Position numbers and translations under genes: made by a program. From NCBI RefSeq assembly GCF_003144395.1, contig NZ_PENZ01000027.1, positions 1-64,000 of the forward strand: DNA of 64,000 nucleotides. Reading direction: 5' to 3'. Source of the DNA: Proteus faecis. Its GTDB lineage: Bacteria; Pseudomonadota; Gammaproteobacteria; Enterobacterales; Enterobacteriaceae. Shown here piece by piece: positions 1-8,753 of this stretch. How positions within the stretch are numbered: the first letter of the stretch is position 1; every line of letters starts with the position of its first letter. A model generated the notes under the pieces. The model did no database searches. It worked only from the letters and a program-made list of their open reading frames with translations, and was not told the origin of the DNA.

Positions 1-2
1 GC

Positions 3-79
3 GGAGCGGTAGTTCAGTTGGTTAGAATACCTGCCTGTCACGCAGGGGGTCGCGGGTTCGAGTCCCGTCCGTTCCGCCA
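3..79 (+). tRNA. tRNA-Asp (anticodon GTC)
   Basis: A 77-nt cloverleaf with acceptor stem GGAGCGG/CCGTTCC, anticodon loop CTGTCAC, T loop TTCGAGT and encoded CCA end. It is nearly identical to E. coli tRNA-Asp. It is followed after 7 nt by tRNA-Trp, as in the aspT-trpT pair that ends an rRNA operon in E. coli, so an rrn operon may lie just left of the window (inference). Confidence 0.97.
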
Positions 80-86
80 ACTATTT

Positions 87-162
87 AGGGGCGTAGTTCA
101 ATTGGTAGAGCACCGGTCTCCAAAACCGGGTGTTGGGAGTTCGAGCCTCTCCGCCCCTGCCA
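87..162 (+). tRNA. trpT: tRNA-Trp (anticodon CCA)
   Basis: A 76-nt tRNA with acceptor AGGGGCG/CGCCCCT, anticodon loop CTCCAAA and encoded CCA. It sits 7 nt after tRNA-Asp and is cotranscribed with it. As in E. coli, trpT lies next to hdfR. The T loop reads TTCGAGC instead of the TTCGAGT I recall from E. coli, a change at the variable position 60. Confidence 0.97.
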
Positions 163-201
163 GTTACCAATTAAGTAATAACAAAATTTATACTTCTTTG
201 T

Positions 202-230
202 AGCCCAGTTAATTAACTGGGCTTTTTGTT
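202..230 (+). terminator. Rho-independent terminator of the tRNA-Asp/Trp transcript
   Basis: An inverted repeat of AGCCCAGTT and AACTGGGCT with a short AATT loop, followed by TTTTTGTT. It lies 40 nt after the tRNA-Trp CCA end and is well placed to end the tRNA (and probably upstream rRNA) transcript. Confidence 0.88.
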
Positions 231-362
231 ATTTGTATATGCTCAATATTTACTGCACTAAACTCCTTTCACCTAACCTACTAATGCTCTTCTTTTACCA
301 ATACCTATCAGTAATATTCTCTGTTATATGTCGTTAAAATATATGTAATGAAAATTTTAGAG

Positions 363-435
363 ATAAAGCTTAAATCCAAAGGTGATTCGTTTTAATACTA
401 TGAATGAATGGCTATAGGGTAGATTTAAGCTTTAT
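363..435. repeat. 14-bp perfect inverted repeats flanking 45 bp, over the hdfR stop codon
   Basis: ATAAAGCTTAAATC at 363-376 is exactly the reverse complement of 422-435. The right arm covers the hdfR stop codon (432-434). Neither strand has a long T run after the structure, so it is not a typical intrinsic terminator. No target-site duplication is visible at the edges. It may be an mRNA 3'-end hairpin or a remnant of a small element; neither is proven. Confidence 0.6.
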
Positions 436-1253
436 TGATGATTTATTGGTTGTTTTAATAGCTGTTGTATCAATACTTGTTGATCACTAGTATTTAGCCA
501 AACCGCAAATAAAGGTTTTTGAATAATTTCTGTTGAGGCTGGTACTAGGTCTGAATAGAGATCGAGCCAATGTGTAGGCAGGAATGCAACTGCTTGTGTT
601 GTTTTCATTAACTGATAAGCAATCATTGCAGAGTTAGTGGTTAAAATAGGCTCAATCTTTTGCACTGACTCATTAGGAAGAAAAGGCTGAAAATCAGCAC
701 TCCATTCAATCTTGATAAATTGTACTATTTCTTCTGTTTTATGTGATGCTATTTTCATCAACTGAAAAGTAATATCACCAATAATTTTACTTTCTAATTC
801 ATCCATCTTGGGTGCTTCAGTCGTAAAAAGAAGATCTAGCTCTCTTGCATGAAGTTGTTTTACAAGAGACTGCCGTGTAGAGACTCTAGATTCGATTCTA
901 AGCTCTTTTTTTTCTAGATAAGACTCCTGTAACCAAGATGTTAGATATGCTTCCCAGAGTGATGCTGTGGCGCCAATTGATAGCTCTGAATGTTGAGAAG
1001 CATGGCTAATCTCTTTTTTGGCGAGAAGCCACGTATTCATTAACGATTCAGCATAGGGGATCAGTCTTTCACCCGCGACAGTTAAACGAATATTATTACG
1101 ATGGCGAGTGAATAGATTTGTGCCTAATTGTGTTTCCAATTGTCGTATTCTAAAACTAACCGCAGACTGCGTTAGATAAAGAGATTCAGCGGCTCGTCCA
1201 AAGTGTCTAGTCTTACTGACTTCCAAAAAGGTTTTCAGTAATTCGGTATCCAC
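432..1253 (-). CDS. hdfR: LysR-family regulator HdfR
   Basis: A LysR-type transcription factor. In E. coli HdfR is H-NS-dependent and represses the flagellar master operon flhDC. The N-terminal winged helix-turn-helix (about residues 1-60) contains the typical [17 protein letters not shown] stretch, and the rest is the effector-binding fold. I start at GTG (1253), giving 273 aa, because GGAG lies 6 nt upstream and the protein then begins [12 protein letters not shown], matching the family. The longer frame to 1265 begins with TTG, which overlaps that GGAG. It is divergent from maoP with the maoS-like site between them. In a swarming genus its effect on flhDC would matter (inference). Confidence 0.93.
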   Translation of the reverse strand: MDTELLKTFLEVSKTRHFGRAAESLYLTQSAVSFRIRQLETQLGTNLFTRHRNNIRLTVAGERLIPYAESLMNTWLLAKKEISHASQHSELSIGATASLWEAYLTSWLQESYLEKKELRIESRVSTRQSLVKQLHARELDLLFTTEAPKMDELESKIIGDITFQLMKIASHKTEEIVQFIKIEWSADFQPFLPNESVQKIEPILTTNSAMIAYQLMKTTQAVAFLPTHWLDLYSDLVPASTEIIQKPLFAVWLNTSDQQVLIQQLLKQPINHQ

Positions 1254-1318
1254 ATCTATCTCCAAAAAAATTTGTCGTTACGATTTAAATATTTTGTTTT
1301 ACAGAACCGCATGACTAT

Positions 1319-1335
1319 CTAATACTCCGCGCCAT
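1319..1335. promoter_or_regulatory. maoS: maoS-like site (17 bp) beside maoP
   Basis: The sequence CTAATACTCCGCGCCAT lies in the hdfR-maoP intergenic region, 33 nt before the maoP start. It is identical to the E. coli maoS sequence as I recall it; maoS and MaoP together organise the Ori macrodomain. The position next to maoP is also conserved. The match rests on memory, not on a search. It stands out as a GC-rich island in AT-rich flanks. Confidence 0.75.
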
Positions 1336-1368
1336 AAGTATGACGATAGAGAATTAGGAGTGTGTCAG

Positions 1369-1707
1369 ATGGCAGAAAGTTTTATCACGACTAATCGTTT
1401 TTTTGACAATAAACATTATCCGCGTGGTTTTTCTCGTCATGGCGATTTCACTATCAAGGAATCCCAGATATTGGAACGTCATGGTCAAGCCTTTAATGAG
1501 CTTGATTTAGGCAAACGAGAGCCTACAACTGAAGCGGAAAAATTATTTGTTGCCATGTGTCGTGGCGAACGAGAAGCAGCAACGATCGAAGAAAAAATTT
1601 GGAAGAAATATACGAGTCGTATAAGTCGTCCAAAACGTTTTCATACATTATCGGGTGGAAAGCCACAGCTCGATCCATCTGATGACTATACCGATTCTGA
1701 TGATTAA
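1369..1707 (+). CDS. maoP: Ori macrodomain protein MaoP (YifE)
   Basis: A 112-aa protein nearly colinear with E. coli YifE/MaoP: MAESF start, central [18 protein letters not shown] and [13 protein letters not shown] stretches, and an acidic tail ending in DD. With the site maoS it constrains DNA mobility in the Ori macrodomain; it belongs to a Dam-coevolved protein group. ATG 1369 is chosen because TTAGGAG lies 8 nt upstream. The longer frame starts with GTG at 1360, inside the ribosome-binding site. It ends at a hairpin shared with convergent yifB. Confidence 0.95.
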   Translation: MAESFITTNRFFDNKHYPRGFSRHGDFTIKESQILERHGQAFNELDLGKREPTTEAEKLFVAMCRGEREAATIEEKIWKKYTSRISRPKRFHTLSGGKPQLDPSDDYTDSDD

Positions 1708-1723
1708 TATCATTAGTTTTAGT

Positions 1724-1751
1724 AAAAAGGAGCGTTTTTTCGCTCCTTTTT
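1724..1751. terminator. Bidirectional terminator between maoP and yifB
   Basis: AAAAAGGAGCG (1724-1734) pairs with CGCTCCTTTTT (1741-1751) around a T6 loop. The A run on one side and the T run on the other let it work in both directions, ending maoP and the convergent yifB. Confidence 0.9.
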
Positions 1752-1753
1752 AT

Positions 1754-3286
1754 TTACCCATCTAATTGCTTTTGTAAATAGATCATTAATCTATCCATTG
1801 CACGAAAGCTTAATGCTTCAATTAAATGATTTCTCTGTATTTTCTCTTCATTTTCGAGATCTGCAATAGTCCTCGATACTCTTAAAATTTTATGCCAAGC
1901 TCGTATCGATAGTCCTAATTTATTAAGCGTATCTTCAAGAAAAGTGGCATCACTGGTATTTAATGAGCAATAGTTTTCAATCTCTTTTCCGGTGAGATAA
2001 GTATTCACTTTTCCACATCGTGAAAATTGTCTTTCTCTAGCCTTTAGAACTCGTTTTCTAATTGTTGAACTATTTTCAGTGGTAAATGTAGGGTGAATAA
2101 GCGAACCTTGAGGAAGAAGTGGCATTTCGACAGATAAATCAAACCTATCTAAAAAAGGTCCAGAAACCTTGCTTAAATAGCGCAGGATCTGTTTTATTGG
2201 TGCTCGATTATGATTACCTTGATAATGCCCTGTTGGGCTTGGGTTTAATGCACCGACCAATAATACATTAGCAGGATAGCTTATTTTGGCTTTTGCGCGT
2301 GAAATAGTAATTTCTCTAGCGTCTAGAGGTTCACGTAATGCATCGAGTACACGACGCTCAAATTCTGGCAATTCATCTAAAAATAAAATACCGTGATGTG
2401 CTAATGTAATTTCTCCTGGTTTAGGTAGAGAACCACCTCCTGTTAAAGCAACAGCAGAGGAAGTATGATGTGGGGCTCTAAATGGTCTTGTTGGCCATTT
2501 TCTCTCATTAAATGTCAGGCCTCTTAAGCTGCTAATGATTAATACATCAAGTGCTTCTTTAGCGGTTAAGGGGGGAAGAAGCGTACTTATCCTTTGTGCT
2601 AACATTGTTTTTCCTGTTCCTGGTGGACCAAGAAATAAAATATTGTGATTTCCTGCTGCTGTGATTTCCGTTGCTCTTTTTGCATTATTTTGACCAATTA
2701 TATCGCTCATATCTTTATTATCTTGATTTTTAATTTCATCATTAATAATGAAACTTTCTGTTTCAATTAATGGCGTATTATTTTCTAGATGATGACAAAT
2801 CTCTAAAAGATGAGAGGCCAATAAAGCTGATTTATTGGGTAATAATGAAACTTCAGTTTGATGTTCTGTTGATACAATACATATTCGACGATCTTTTGAG
2901 GCACTAAGAATTGATGGAATAACCGCATTAACTCGTTGTAATTTTCCAGAAAGTGCAAGCTCTCCAATAAACTCATAACATTCTAATTTATTTGATTTTA
3001 ATTGTTCTGATGCAATGAGTATTGCTAGTGCAATAGGTAAATCATAACGTGCGCCTTCTTTGGGTAAATCGGCAGGTGAAAGATTAATCGTTATTCTTTT
3101 TGCGGGATAAATATATCCGCTATTAATTAATGCACTCCTTACTCTATCTTTTGCTTCTTTTACGACAGTTTCAGGTAATCCAACTAATGTTAATCCAGGT
3201 AATCCCTGACTAATATGTGCCTCGATAGTAATAAGTGGAGCTGATATTCCTAAAGAAGCACGCGTATATATTATTGCTAATGCCAT
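1754..3286 (-). CDS. comM: YifB/ComM family AAA+ ATPase (Mg chelatase-like)
   Basis: A 510-aa protein of the Mg-chelatase-like AAA+ family (YifB in E. coli, ComM in naturally competent bacteria). ComM hexamers drive bidirectional branch migration during integration of transformed DNA. Visible features are an N-terminal Lon-like fold (residues 1-190), Walker A GPPGTGKT at 220-227, Walker B LFLDE at 301-305, and a C-terminal Mg-chelatase region. The ATG start has GGAG 7 nt upstream. It is encoded leftward between maoP and the ilv leader, as in E. coli. Its role outside competent species is unclear. Confidence 0.94.
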   Translation of the reverse strand: MALAIIYTRASLGISAPLITIEAHISQGLPGLTLVGLPETVVKEAKDRVRSALINSGYIYPAKRITINLSPADLPKEGARYDLPIALAILIASEQLKSNKLECYEFIGELALSGKLQRVNAVIPSILSASKDRRICIVSTEHQTEVSLLPNKSALLASHLLEICHHLENNTPLIETESFIINDEIKNQDNKDMSDIIGQNNAKRATEITAAGNHNILFLGPPGTGKTMLAQRISTLLPPLTAKEALDVLIISSLRGLTFNERKWPTRPFRAPHHTSSAVALTGGGSLPKPGEITLAHHGILFLDELPEFERRVLDALREPLDAREITISRAKAKISYPANVLLVGALNPSPTGHYQGNHNRAPIKQILRYLSKVSGPFLDRFDLSVEMPLLPQGSLIHPTFTTENSSTIRKRVLKARERQFSRCGKVNTYLTGKEIENYCSLNTSDATFLEDTLNKLGLSIRAWHKILRVSRTIADLENEEKIQRNHLIEALSFRAMDRLMIYLQKQLDG

Positions 3287-3737
3287 TTTTTATTCTCCAT
3301 TATTTTTTTCTTTTTAAATTATTTTTTCTTTTGTGTTAAATGGAGAGTTAAATAAATGCGAGATATCTCAAGAATAATGTAATTTATTGAAATTTAACAT
3401 TTAATTTATTAAATAAATAATTTAATAAATTAATATAAATATAATGAAAAATGCCATTAATTTTTAACTTGGAATAATAAAATGCAATAGTAGAAAAAAC
3501 AAAATAACCTGTTCTTACTTAGTGTTAATAACTAAAAAATAAATACTTTATAGATTAATACTCTGCTGTGTGTTTGTGGTATAAAAAAACACATGAAATT
3601 CATGATGTTAGATTTTTTTTAAAAATAAACATTGTCAATTCTAAAATATCATGATAACTCTAAAAGGACAGAGTGAAAGAAAACACAACACAATATTACA
3701 AACATACATTTTAAATAAGAAAAGAAATTATAAAACT
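3287..3737. other. AT-rich upstream region of the ilvLGMEDA operon
   Basis: About 450 bp without a gene, extremely rich in A and T. It must hold the yifB leader on one strand and the ilv promoter on the other. I could not fix an unambiguous -35/-10 pair; TTGTCA at 3632-3637 is a candidate -35 but has no well-spaced -10. E. coli has an IHF-bound AT-rich element in this position, and a similar role is plausible here. It also contains a 14-bp perfect AT palindrome (separate entry). Confidence 0.6.
3401..3433. repeat. Perfect 14-bp A/T-only inverted repeat
   Basis: TTAATTTATTAAAT (3401-3414) and its exact reverse complement (3420-3433) are separated by AAATA. Every base is A or T. It lies about 300 bp upstream of ilvL, where such DNA could melt easily under supercoiling or bind nucleoid proteins (inference). 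Confidence 0.7.
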
Positions 3738-3839
3738 ATGAATACTATCGTCCTAGTGATTAGCCTAATTATTATCAGCGTGGTGGTGATTATTAACCCA
3801 CCGTGCGGGGCTGCACTAGGACGAAGAAAGGCTAACTAA
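3738..3839 (+). CDS. ilvL: ilvGMEDA operon leader peptide
   Basis: A 33-aa leader peptide, MNTIVLVISLIIISVVV followed by a conserved NPPCGAALGRRKAN tail, clearly related to E. coli IlvL. Fifteen of 33 residues are Ile, Val or Leu (7 Ile, 5 Val, 3 Leu), including Ile-Ile-Ile and Val-Val-Val runs where a ribosome would stall when charged tRNAs are scarce. Stalling prevents formation of the terminator at 3857-3892. The start is ATG 3738; a longer in-frame ATG at 3651 has no family support. Confidence 0.95.
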   Translation: MNTIVLVISLIIISVVVIINPPCGAALGRRKAN

Positions 3840-3856
3840 ACTAGCCGGATCTCTTA

Positions 3857-3892
3857 AAAACCCCCGCACCGAAAGGCGCGGGGGTTTTTTTT
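3857..3892 (+). terminator. ilv attenuator terminator
   Basis: A GC-rich hairpin, CCCCCGC paired with GCGGGGG with inner CC/GG pairs capped by a GAAA tetraloop, flanked by AAAAA upstream and T8 downstream. It lies 17 nt after the ilvL stop and 78 nt before ilvG, as expected for translation-coupled attenuation by Ile, Val and Leu. Confidence 0.95.
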
Positions 3893-3969
3893 AAGCCTGA
3901 GTTTGAAAAAGAGATTGAGTGGAAAATAAATTTAAATTAAACAAGAAGTTAAGATGGCAGGGTGAAAGA

Positions 3970-5619
3970 ATGAATGGAGCACAGTGGTTAGTACAGGCAT
4001 TACGAAAACATCAAGTCGAGACAGTCTTTGGTTATCCTGGTGGTGCGATTATGCCTGTTTATGACGCACTCTATGATGGCGGTGTTGAACACATTTTATG
4101 TCGTCATGAACAAGGTGCTGCCATTGCTGCTATCGGTTTCGCCCGCTCTACTGGTACAACGGGGGTTTGTATTGCGACATCAGGCCCAGGCGCTACTAAT
4201 GTTATCACTGGACTTGCTGATGCATTGTTAGATTCTGTGCCTGTTGTTGCTATCACTGGGCAAGTTGCTTCCGATTTGATTGGGACTGATGCATTCCAAG
4301 AAATAGATGTTTTAGGTCTTTCATTAGCATGTACGAAACATAGCTTTTTAGTGTCTACCGTTGATGAATTACCTAGAGTGTTATCAGAGGCATTCTCTAT
4401 TGCTTCTCAAGGTCGCCCTGGACCGGTTTTAATTGATATTCCTAAAGATGTTCAATTGGCTGATGCTTCCCATTTATCAAGTTATGAATTACCAGAAGAG
4501 CAAGAATTTCCTTACCCAACACAAGAGCTGACTCAAGCTAAGCTGATGTTAGCAAAGGCAAAAAAACCAATTTTGTATGTCGGTGGAGGGGTTGCCATGA
4601 GTAATGCAGTGGCAACGTTAAGAGAATTTGTGAAGCAAACAGAAATCCCGGTTGTTTCCACTTTAAAAGGGCTAGGCTGTGCTGATGCATTAGATGCCAA
4701 TTATCTCGGTATGCTTGGTATGCATGGCACTAAAGCGGCAAATTATGCCGTTCAGCGTAGTGATTTATTAATCGCTGTTGGTGCACGTTTTGATGATCGC
4801 GTAACAGGGCGATTAAATACTTTTGCACCTAATGCCAAGGTTATCCATATCGATATCGACCATGCAGAATTAAATAAATTAAAACAAGCTCATGTTGCAT
4901 TGTTGGGTGATGCGAAAGAGTTGTTACCTGCTTTGTTTCAGCCATTATTTATCGCTACTTGGCAACAAGAAGTACAAGAATTAAAAGCAGAACATGCATG
5001 GCGTTATGATCATCCAGGTTCAGCAATTTATGCGCCTTTATTATTAAAACAATTATCAGATGCAAAACCTGAAAATACGGTTGTGACAACAGATGTTGGC
5101 CAACATCAAATGTGGTCAGCACAACATATGACGTTTGATGCACCTGAAAATTTTATCACTTCAAGTGGGTTAGGCACCATGGGGTTTGGTATTCCTGCAG
5201 CAGTAGGTGCTCAAATTGCTAGACCTGATGCATGTGTTATCTGCGTATCTGGTGATGGTTCTTTTATGATGAATGTGCAGGAGCTGGGCACAATTAAACG
5301 TAAACAATTACCTATCAAATTGGTGTTATTAGATAACCAACGTCTTGGTATGGTTCGTCAATGGCAAGAGTTATTTTTTGAACAACGTTATAGCGAAACA
5401 ATTTTAACAGATAACCCAGACTTTGTTGCCTTAGCCAAGGCCTTTGATATTCCTGGGCAACGTATCACAGAAAAAGCACAAGTTGCTGATGCAATAAAAT
5501 GTTTATTAGAGAGCGATGGCCCTTACTTATTACAGGTATCTATCGATGACGCAGAAAATGTCTGGCCTTTAGTCCCGCCGGGCGCAAGTAATGATGAGAT
5601 GATGGAGAAATCAAAATGA
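3970..5619 (+). CDS. ilvG: Acetolactate synthase II large subunit
   Basis: A thiamine-diphosphate enzyme that condenses pyruvate with pyruvate or 2-oxobutyrate, the first common step to valine and isoleucine. It is 549 aa from ATG 3970, which begins [12 protein letters not shown] like E. coli IlvG; the frame extends 17 codons further upstream without family support. The catalytic Glu47 lies in RHEQGAA, and the ThDP/Mg motif is [11 protein letters not shown] near residue 440. The gene is intact, unlike the frameshifted ilvG of E. coli K-12. Its stop overlaps the ilvM start (ATGA), coupling the two subunits. Confidence 0.97.
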   Translation: MNGAQWLVQALRKHQVETVFGYPGGAIMPVYDALYDGGVEHILCRHEQGAAIAAIGFARSTGTTGVCIATSGPGATNVITGLADALLDSVPVVAITGQVASDLIGTDAFQEIDVLGLSLACTKHSFLVSTVDELPRVLSEAFSIASQGRPGPVLIDIPKDVQLADASHLSSYELPEEQEFPYPTQELTQAKLMLAKAKKPILYVGGGVAMSNAVATLREFVKQTEIPVVSTLKGLGCADALDANYLGMLGMHGTKAANYAVQRSDLLIAVGARFDDRVTGRLNTFAPNAKVIHIDIDHAELNKLKQAHVALLGDAKELLPALFQPLFIATWQQEVQELKAEHAWRYDHPGSAIYAPLLLKQLSDAKPENTVVTTDVGQHQMWSAQHMTFDAPENFITSSGLGTMGFGIPAAVGAQIARPDACVICVSGDGSFMMNVQELGTIKRKQLPIKLVLLDNQRLGMVRQWQELFFEQRYSETILTDNPDFVALAKAFDIPGQRITEKAQVADAIKCLLESDGPYLLQVSIDDAENVWPLVPPGASNDEMMEKSK

Positions 5620-5891
5620 ACCAACACAATATCACAATTGAAGCCCGTTTTTGTCCAGAGATCTTAGAACGTATCCTAAGAGTTATTCGTCATCGTGGTT
5701 TTCATATATGCTCAATGAATATGAATATCACAGAGAGCAACAATATTAACTTAAGCCTGACGGTGAGTAGTCAGCGCCCATTAGAACTTCTGTGCAGCCA
5801 GTTAACAAAATTAGCTGATGTTGCAGGTATTCAAGTATTACATCAACAGAAAGAAAAATTACGATTCATGAATGCACTAAGTGCCATGTAA
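5616..5891 (+). CDS. ilvM: Acetolactate synthase II small subunit
   Basis: A 91-aa ACT-domain subunit that pairs with IlvG and stabilises its activity; isozyme II is known as valine-resistant. The sequence begins [29 protein letters not shown], an ACT fold. The ATG overlaps the ilvG TGA by 4 nt, which suggests translational coupling at a fixed ratio. It is slightly longer than the 87-aa E. coli protein, with extra residues at the C-terminus. Confidence 0.95.
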   Translation: MNQHNITIEARFCPEILERILRVIRHRGFHICSMNMNITESNNINLSLTVSSQRPLELLCSQLTKLADVAGIQVLHQQKEKLRFMNALSAM

Positions 5892-5901
5892 GGATAAAAG
5901 A

Positions 5902-6828
5902 ATGACAAAGCAAGCTGATTATATTTGGTTTAACGGTGAAATGGTTCCATGGGCTGAGGCAAAGGTTCATGTGATGTCTCACGCATTGCATTATGGTACT
6001 TCCGTATTTGAAGGTGTGCGTTGTTATAATTCTCATAAAGGTCCTGTGGTATTTCGCCATCGTGAGCATATGCAACGTTTACATGACTCAGCCAAAATCT
6101 ACCGTATGCCTGTTGAGCAAAGTGTTGATGAGTTAATGGAAGCATGTCGTGAAACCTTACGTAAAAACAAATTAGTCAGTGCTTATATTCGTCCATTAGT
6201 TTTCATTGGTGATGTCGGTATGGGTGTTAATCCTCCGGCAGGTTATAAAACAGATGTGATCATTGCTGCATTCCCATGGGGAGCATATCTCGGTGAAGAA
6301 GCTTTAGATAAAGGTATTGATGCAATGGTTTCTTCTTGGCATCGCGCTGCACCAAATACTATTCCAACTGCAGCAAAAGCCGGTGGCAACTATTTATCTT
6401 CATTATTAGTGGGAAGCGAAGCTCGCCGTCATGGTTATCAAGAAGGGATTGCATTAGATGTTCATGGCTACTTATCTGAAGGTGCAGGTGAAAACCTATT
6501 TGAAGTAAAAGATGGTGTTATTTTTACGCCTCCATTTACTTCATCAGCCTTACCAGGGATCACGCGTGATGCCATCATCAAATTAGCAAAAGATCTCGGT
6601 TATGAAGTGCGTGAACAAGTACTTTCTCGTGAATCACTTTATCTTGCAGATGAAGTCTTTATGTCAGGAACAGCTGCAGAGATAACGCCAGTACGTAGTG
6701 TTGATGGTATTCAAGTCGGTATTGGACGTTGTGGCCCGGTGACTAAATCAATTCAAAAAGCCTTCTTTGGACTGTTTACTGGTGAGACAGAAGATAAATA
6801 CGGCTGGTTAGATCCAATAAATTCATAA
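5902..6828 (+). CDS. ilvE: Branched-chain amino acid aminotransferase
   Basis: A 308-aa fold-type IV PLP transaminase that performs the last step to Ile, Val and Leu with glutamate as amino donor. The PLP lysine is Lys159 in PTAAKAGGNY, and the C-terminal SGTAAEITPV motif that contacts the cofactor phosphate is present. ATG 5902 is chosen because AAGGA lies 7 nt upstream and the protein then starts MTKQADYIWFNGE as in the family; the longer frame to 5881 overlaps ilvM. Confidence 0.97.
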   Translation: MTKQADYIWFNGEMVPWAEAKVHVMSHALHYGTSVFEGVRCYNSHKGPVVFRHREHMQRLHDSAKIYRMPVEQSVDELMEACRETLRKNKLVSAYIRPLVFIGDVGMGVNPPAGYKTDVIIAAFPWGAYLGEEALDKGIDAMVSSWHRAAPNTIPTAAKAGGNYLSSLLVGSEARRHGYQEGIALDVHGYLSEGAGENLFEVKDGVIFTPPFTSSALPGITRDAIIKLAKDLGYEVREQVLSRESLYLADEVFMSGTAAEITPVRSVDGIQVGIGRCGPVTKSIQKAFFGLFTGETEDKYGWLDPINS

Positions 6829-6900
6829 ACATAATCAAATAATTTTATTTAGCGGGTAGATCGTTCCCTGCTCGCTTTATTTATCGCAGGAGTGTGAAAA

Positions 6901-8751
6901 ATGCCTAAATACCGTTCAGCAACAACGACACACGGTCGTAATATGGCTGGAGCCCGTGCCTTATGGCGTGCAACGGGAATGACTGATGCTGATTTTGGTA
7001 AACCCATTATCGCTGTTGTGAACTCATTTACGCAATTTGTACCAGGTCATGTACATCTGCGGGATTTAGGAAAACTCGTTGCTGAGCAAATTGAAGCCGC
7101 TGGTGGTGTTGCTAAAGAATTTAATACCATTGCGGTTGATGACGGTATCGCAATGGGTCATGGTGGCATGCTTTACTCTTTGCCATCGCGTGAACTTATC
7201 GCTGACTCTGTTGAATATATGGTTAATGCGCACTGTGCTGATGCGATGGTGTGTATCTCAAACTGCGACAAGATCACCCCAGGAATGTTAATGGCCTCTT
7301 TACGCTTAAATATCCCTGTTATTTTTGTTTCGGGAGGCCCTATGGAAGCAGGTAAAACAAAGCTTTCAGATCAACTGATCAAGTTGGATCTAGTTGATGC
7401 CATGATCCAAGGGGCGAATCCAAATGTCAGCGATGCTGATAGTGAGCAAATCGAACGATCTGCTTGTCCGACGTGTGGATCGTGTTCGGGCATGTTTACC
7501 GCAAATTCCATGAATTGTTTAACAGAAGCTCTGGGGTTATCTCAACCTGGAAATGGCTCATTATTAGCGACACATGCAGATCGTGAAACGCTGTTTATCA
7601 ACGCAGGTAAGCGTATTGTTGAATTAACCAAGCGCTATTATGAAAAGGATGATGAATCCGCATTACCGCGCAATATCGCTAAAAAAGAAGCTTTTGAAAA
7701 TGCGATGATCTTAGATATTGCAATGGGGGGCTCAACAAATACGGTTCTGCATTTATTGGCAGCCGCGCAAGAAGGTGATGTTAACTTCACCATGGAAGAT
7801 ATCGACAGACTTTCTCGCCAAGTTCCTCATTTATGTAAAGTCGCACCAAGTACACAAAAATATCATATGGAAGATGTTCATCGTGCTGGTGGTGTTATGG
7901 GTATTTTAGGTGAGTTAGACAGAGCAGGATTACTTAATCGCAATGTTAATAATATCTTAGGATTAAGTTTACCAGAAACATTATCGCAATATGATGTGAT
8001 GTTAACACAAGATGAGCAAGTAAAATCGATGTTCAAAGCAGGCCCCGCAGGTATTCGTACAACGAAAGCTTTTTCACAAAATTGTCGTTGGCCAACTTTA
8101 GATATGGATCGTGAAAATGGCTGTATCCGTAGCAAAGAACATGCTTATAGCCAAGATGGTGGATTAGCCGTGCTATCAGGTAATTTAGCTGAAGATGGCT
8201 GTATCGTTAAAACGGCGGGTGTTGATGAAGATAATCTCATCTTTAGTGGCCCAGCAAAAGTATATGAAAGCCAAGATGATGCAGTAGAGGCTATTTTAGG
8301 TGGCAAAGTGGTTGCTGGTGATGTAGTTATTATCCGCTATGAAGGCCCTAAAGGTGGTCCTGGTATGCAAGAGATGCTGTATCCAACTTCTTATTTAAAA
8401 TCTATGGGGTTAGGTAAAGCTTGCGCATTGATTACTGATGGTCGTTTTTCTGGCGGAACATCGGGTTTATCCATTGGGCACGTCTCGCCTGAAGCAGCAA
8501 ATGGTGGCGTGATTGGTTTAGTTGAAGAAGGCGATATTGTTTCTATCAATATTCCAACTCGCGAGATCTCCTTAAAGGTGGATGATCAAACGTTATCTGC
8601 ACGTCGTGATGCCCAAATGGCTCGCGGTAATAAAGCGTGGACACCACAAAATAGACAGCGCCAAGTTTCGTTTGCTTTACGAGCTTATGCCTCTTTAGCC
8701 ACTAGTGCGGATAAAGGTGCGGTGCGTGATAAATCTAAATTAGGGGGCTAA
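6901..8751 (+). CDS. ilvD: Dihydroxy-acid dehydratase
   Basis: A 616-aa iron-sulfur dehydratase that turns 2,3-dihydroxy-isovalerate or -methylvalerate into the 2-oxo acids. Cluster cysteines are visible at Cys122 (SNCDKITPG) and Cys195 ([12 protein letters not shown]), and [12 protein letters not shown]-type residues form the C-terminal part of the site (here TDGRFSGG). AGGAG lies 8 nt before the ATG. The gap after ilvE is 72 nt and the gap before ilvA is 2 nt. Length equals the E. coli enzyme. Confidence 0.97.
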   Translation: MPKYRSATTTHGRNMAGARALWRATGMTDADFGKPIIAVVNSFTQFVPGHVHLRDLGKLVAEQIEAAGGVAKEFNTIAVDDGIAMGHGGMLYSLPSRELIADSVEYMVNAHCADAMVCISNCDKITPGMLMASLRLNIPVIFVSGGPMEAGKTKLSDQLIKLDLVDAMIQGANPNVSDADSEQIERSACPTCGSCSGMFTANSMNCLTEALGLSQPGNGSLLATHADRETLFINAGKRIVELTKRYYEKDDESALPRNIAKKEAFENAMILDIAMGGSTNTVLHLLAAAQEGDVNFTMEDIDRLSRQVPHLCKVAPSTQKYHMEDVHRAGGVMGILGELDRAGLLNRNVNNILGLSLPETLSQYDVMLTQDEQVKSMFKAGPAGIRTTKAFSQNCRWPTLDMDRENGCIRSKEHAYSQDGGLAVLSGNLAEDGCIVKTAGVDEDNLIFSGPAKVYESQDDAVEAILGGKVVAGDVVIIRYEGPKGGPGMQEMLYPTSYLKSMGLGKACALITDGRFSGGTSGLSIGHVSPEAANGGVIGLVEEGDIVSINIPTREISLKVDDQTLSARRDAQMARGNKAWTPQNRQRQVSFALRAYASLATSADKGAVRDKSKLGG

Positions 8752-8753
8752 GA

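Noticed and set aside
18-203. Open frame of 61 codons across the first two tRNA genes
   Set aside because: It is read through tRNA-Asp and tRNA-Trp; no ribosome-binding site and no protein-like composition.
3651-3737. Longer in-frame start for ilvL
   Set aside because: Leader peptides of this family start at MNT/MTA just before the Ile/Val-rich run; the extra 29 residues have no homology.
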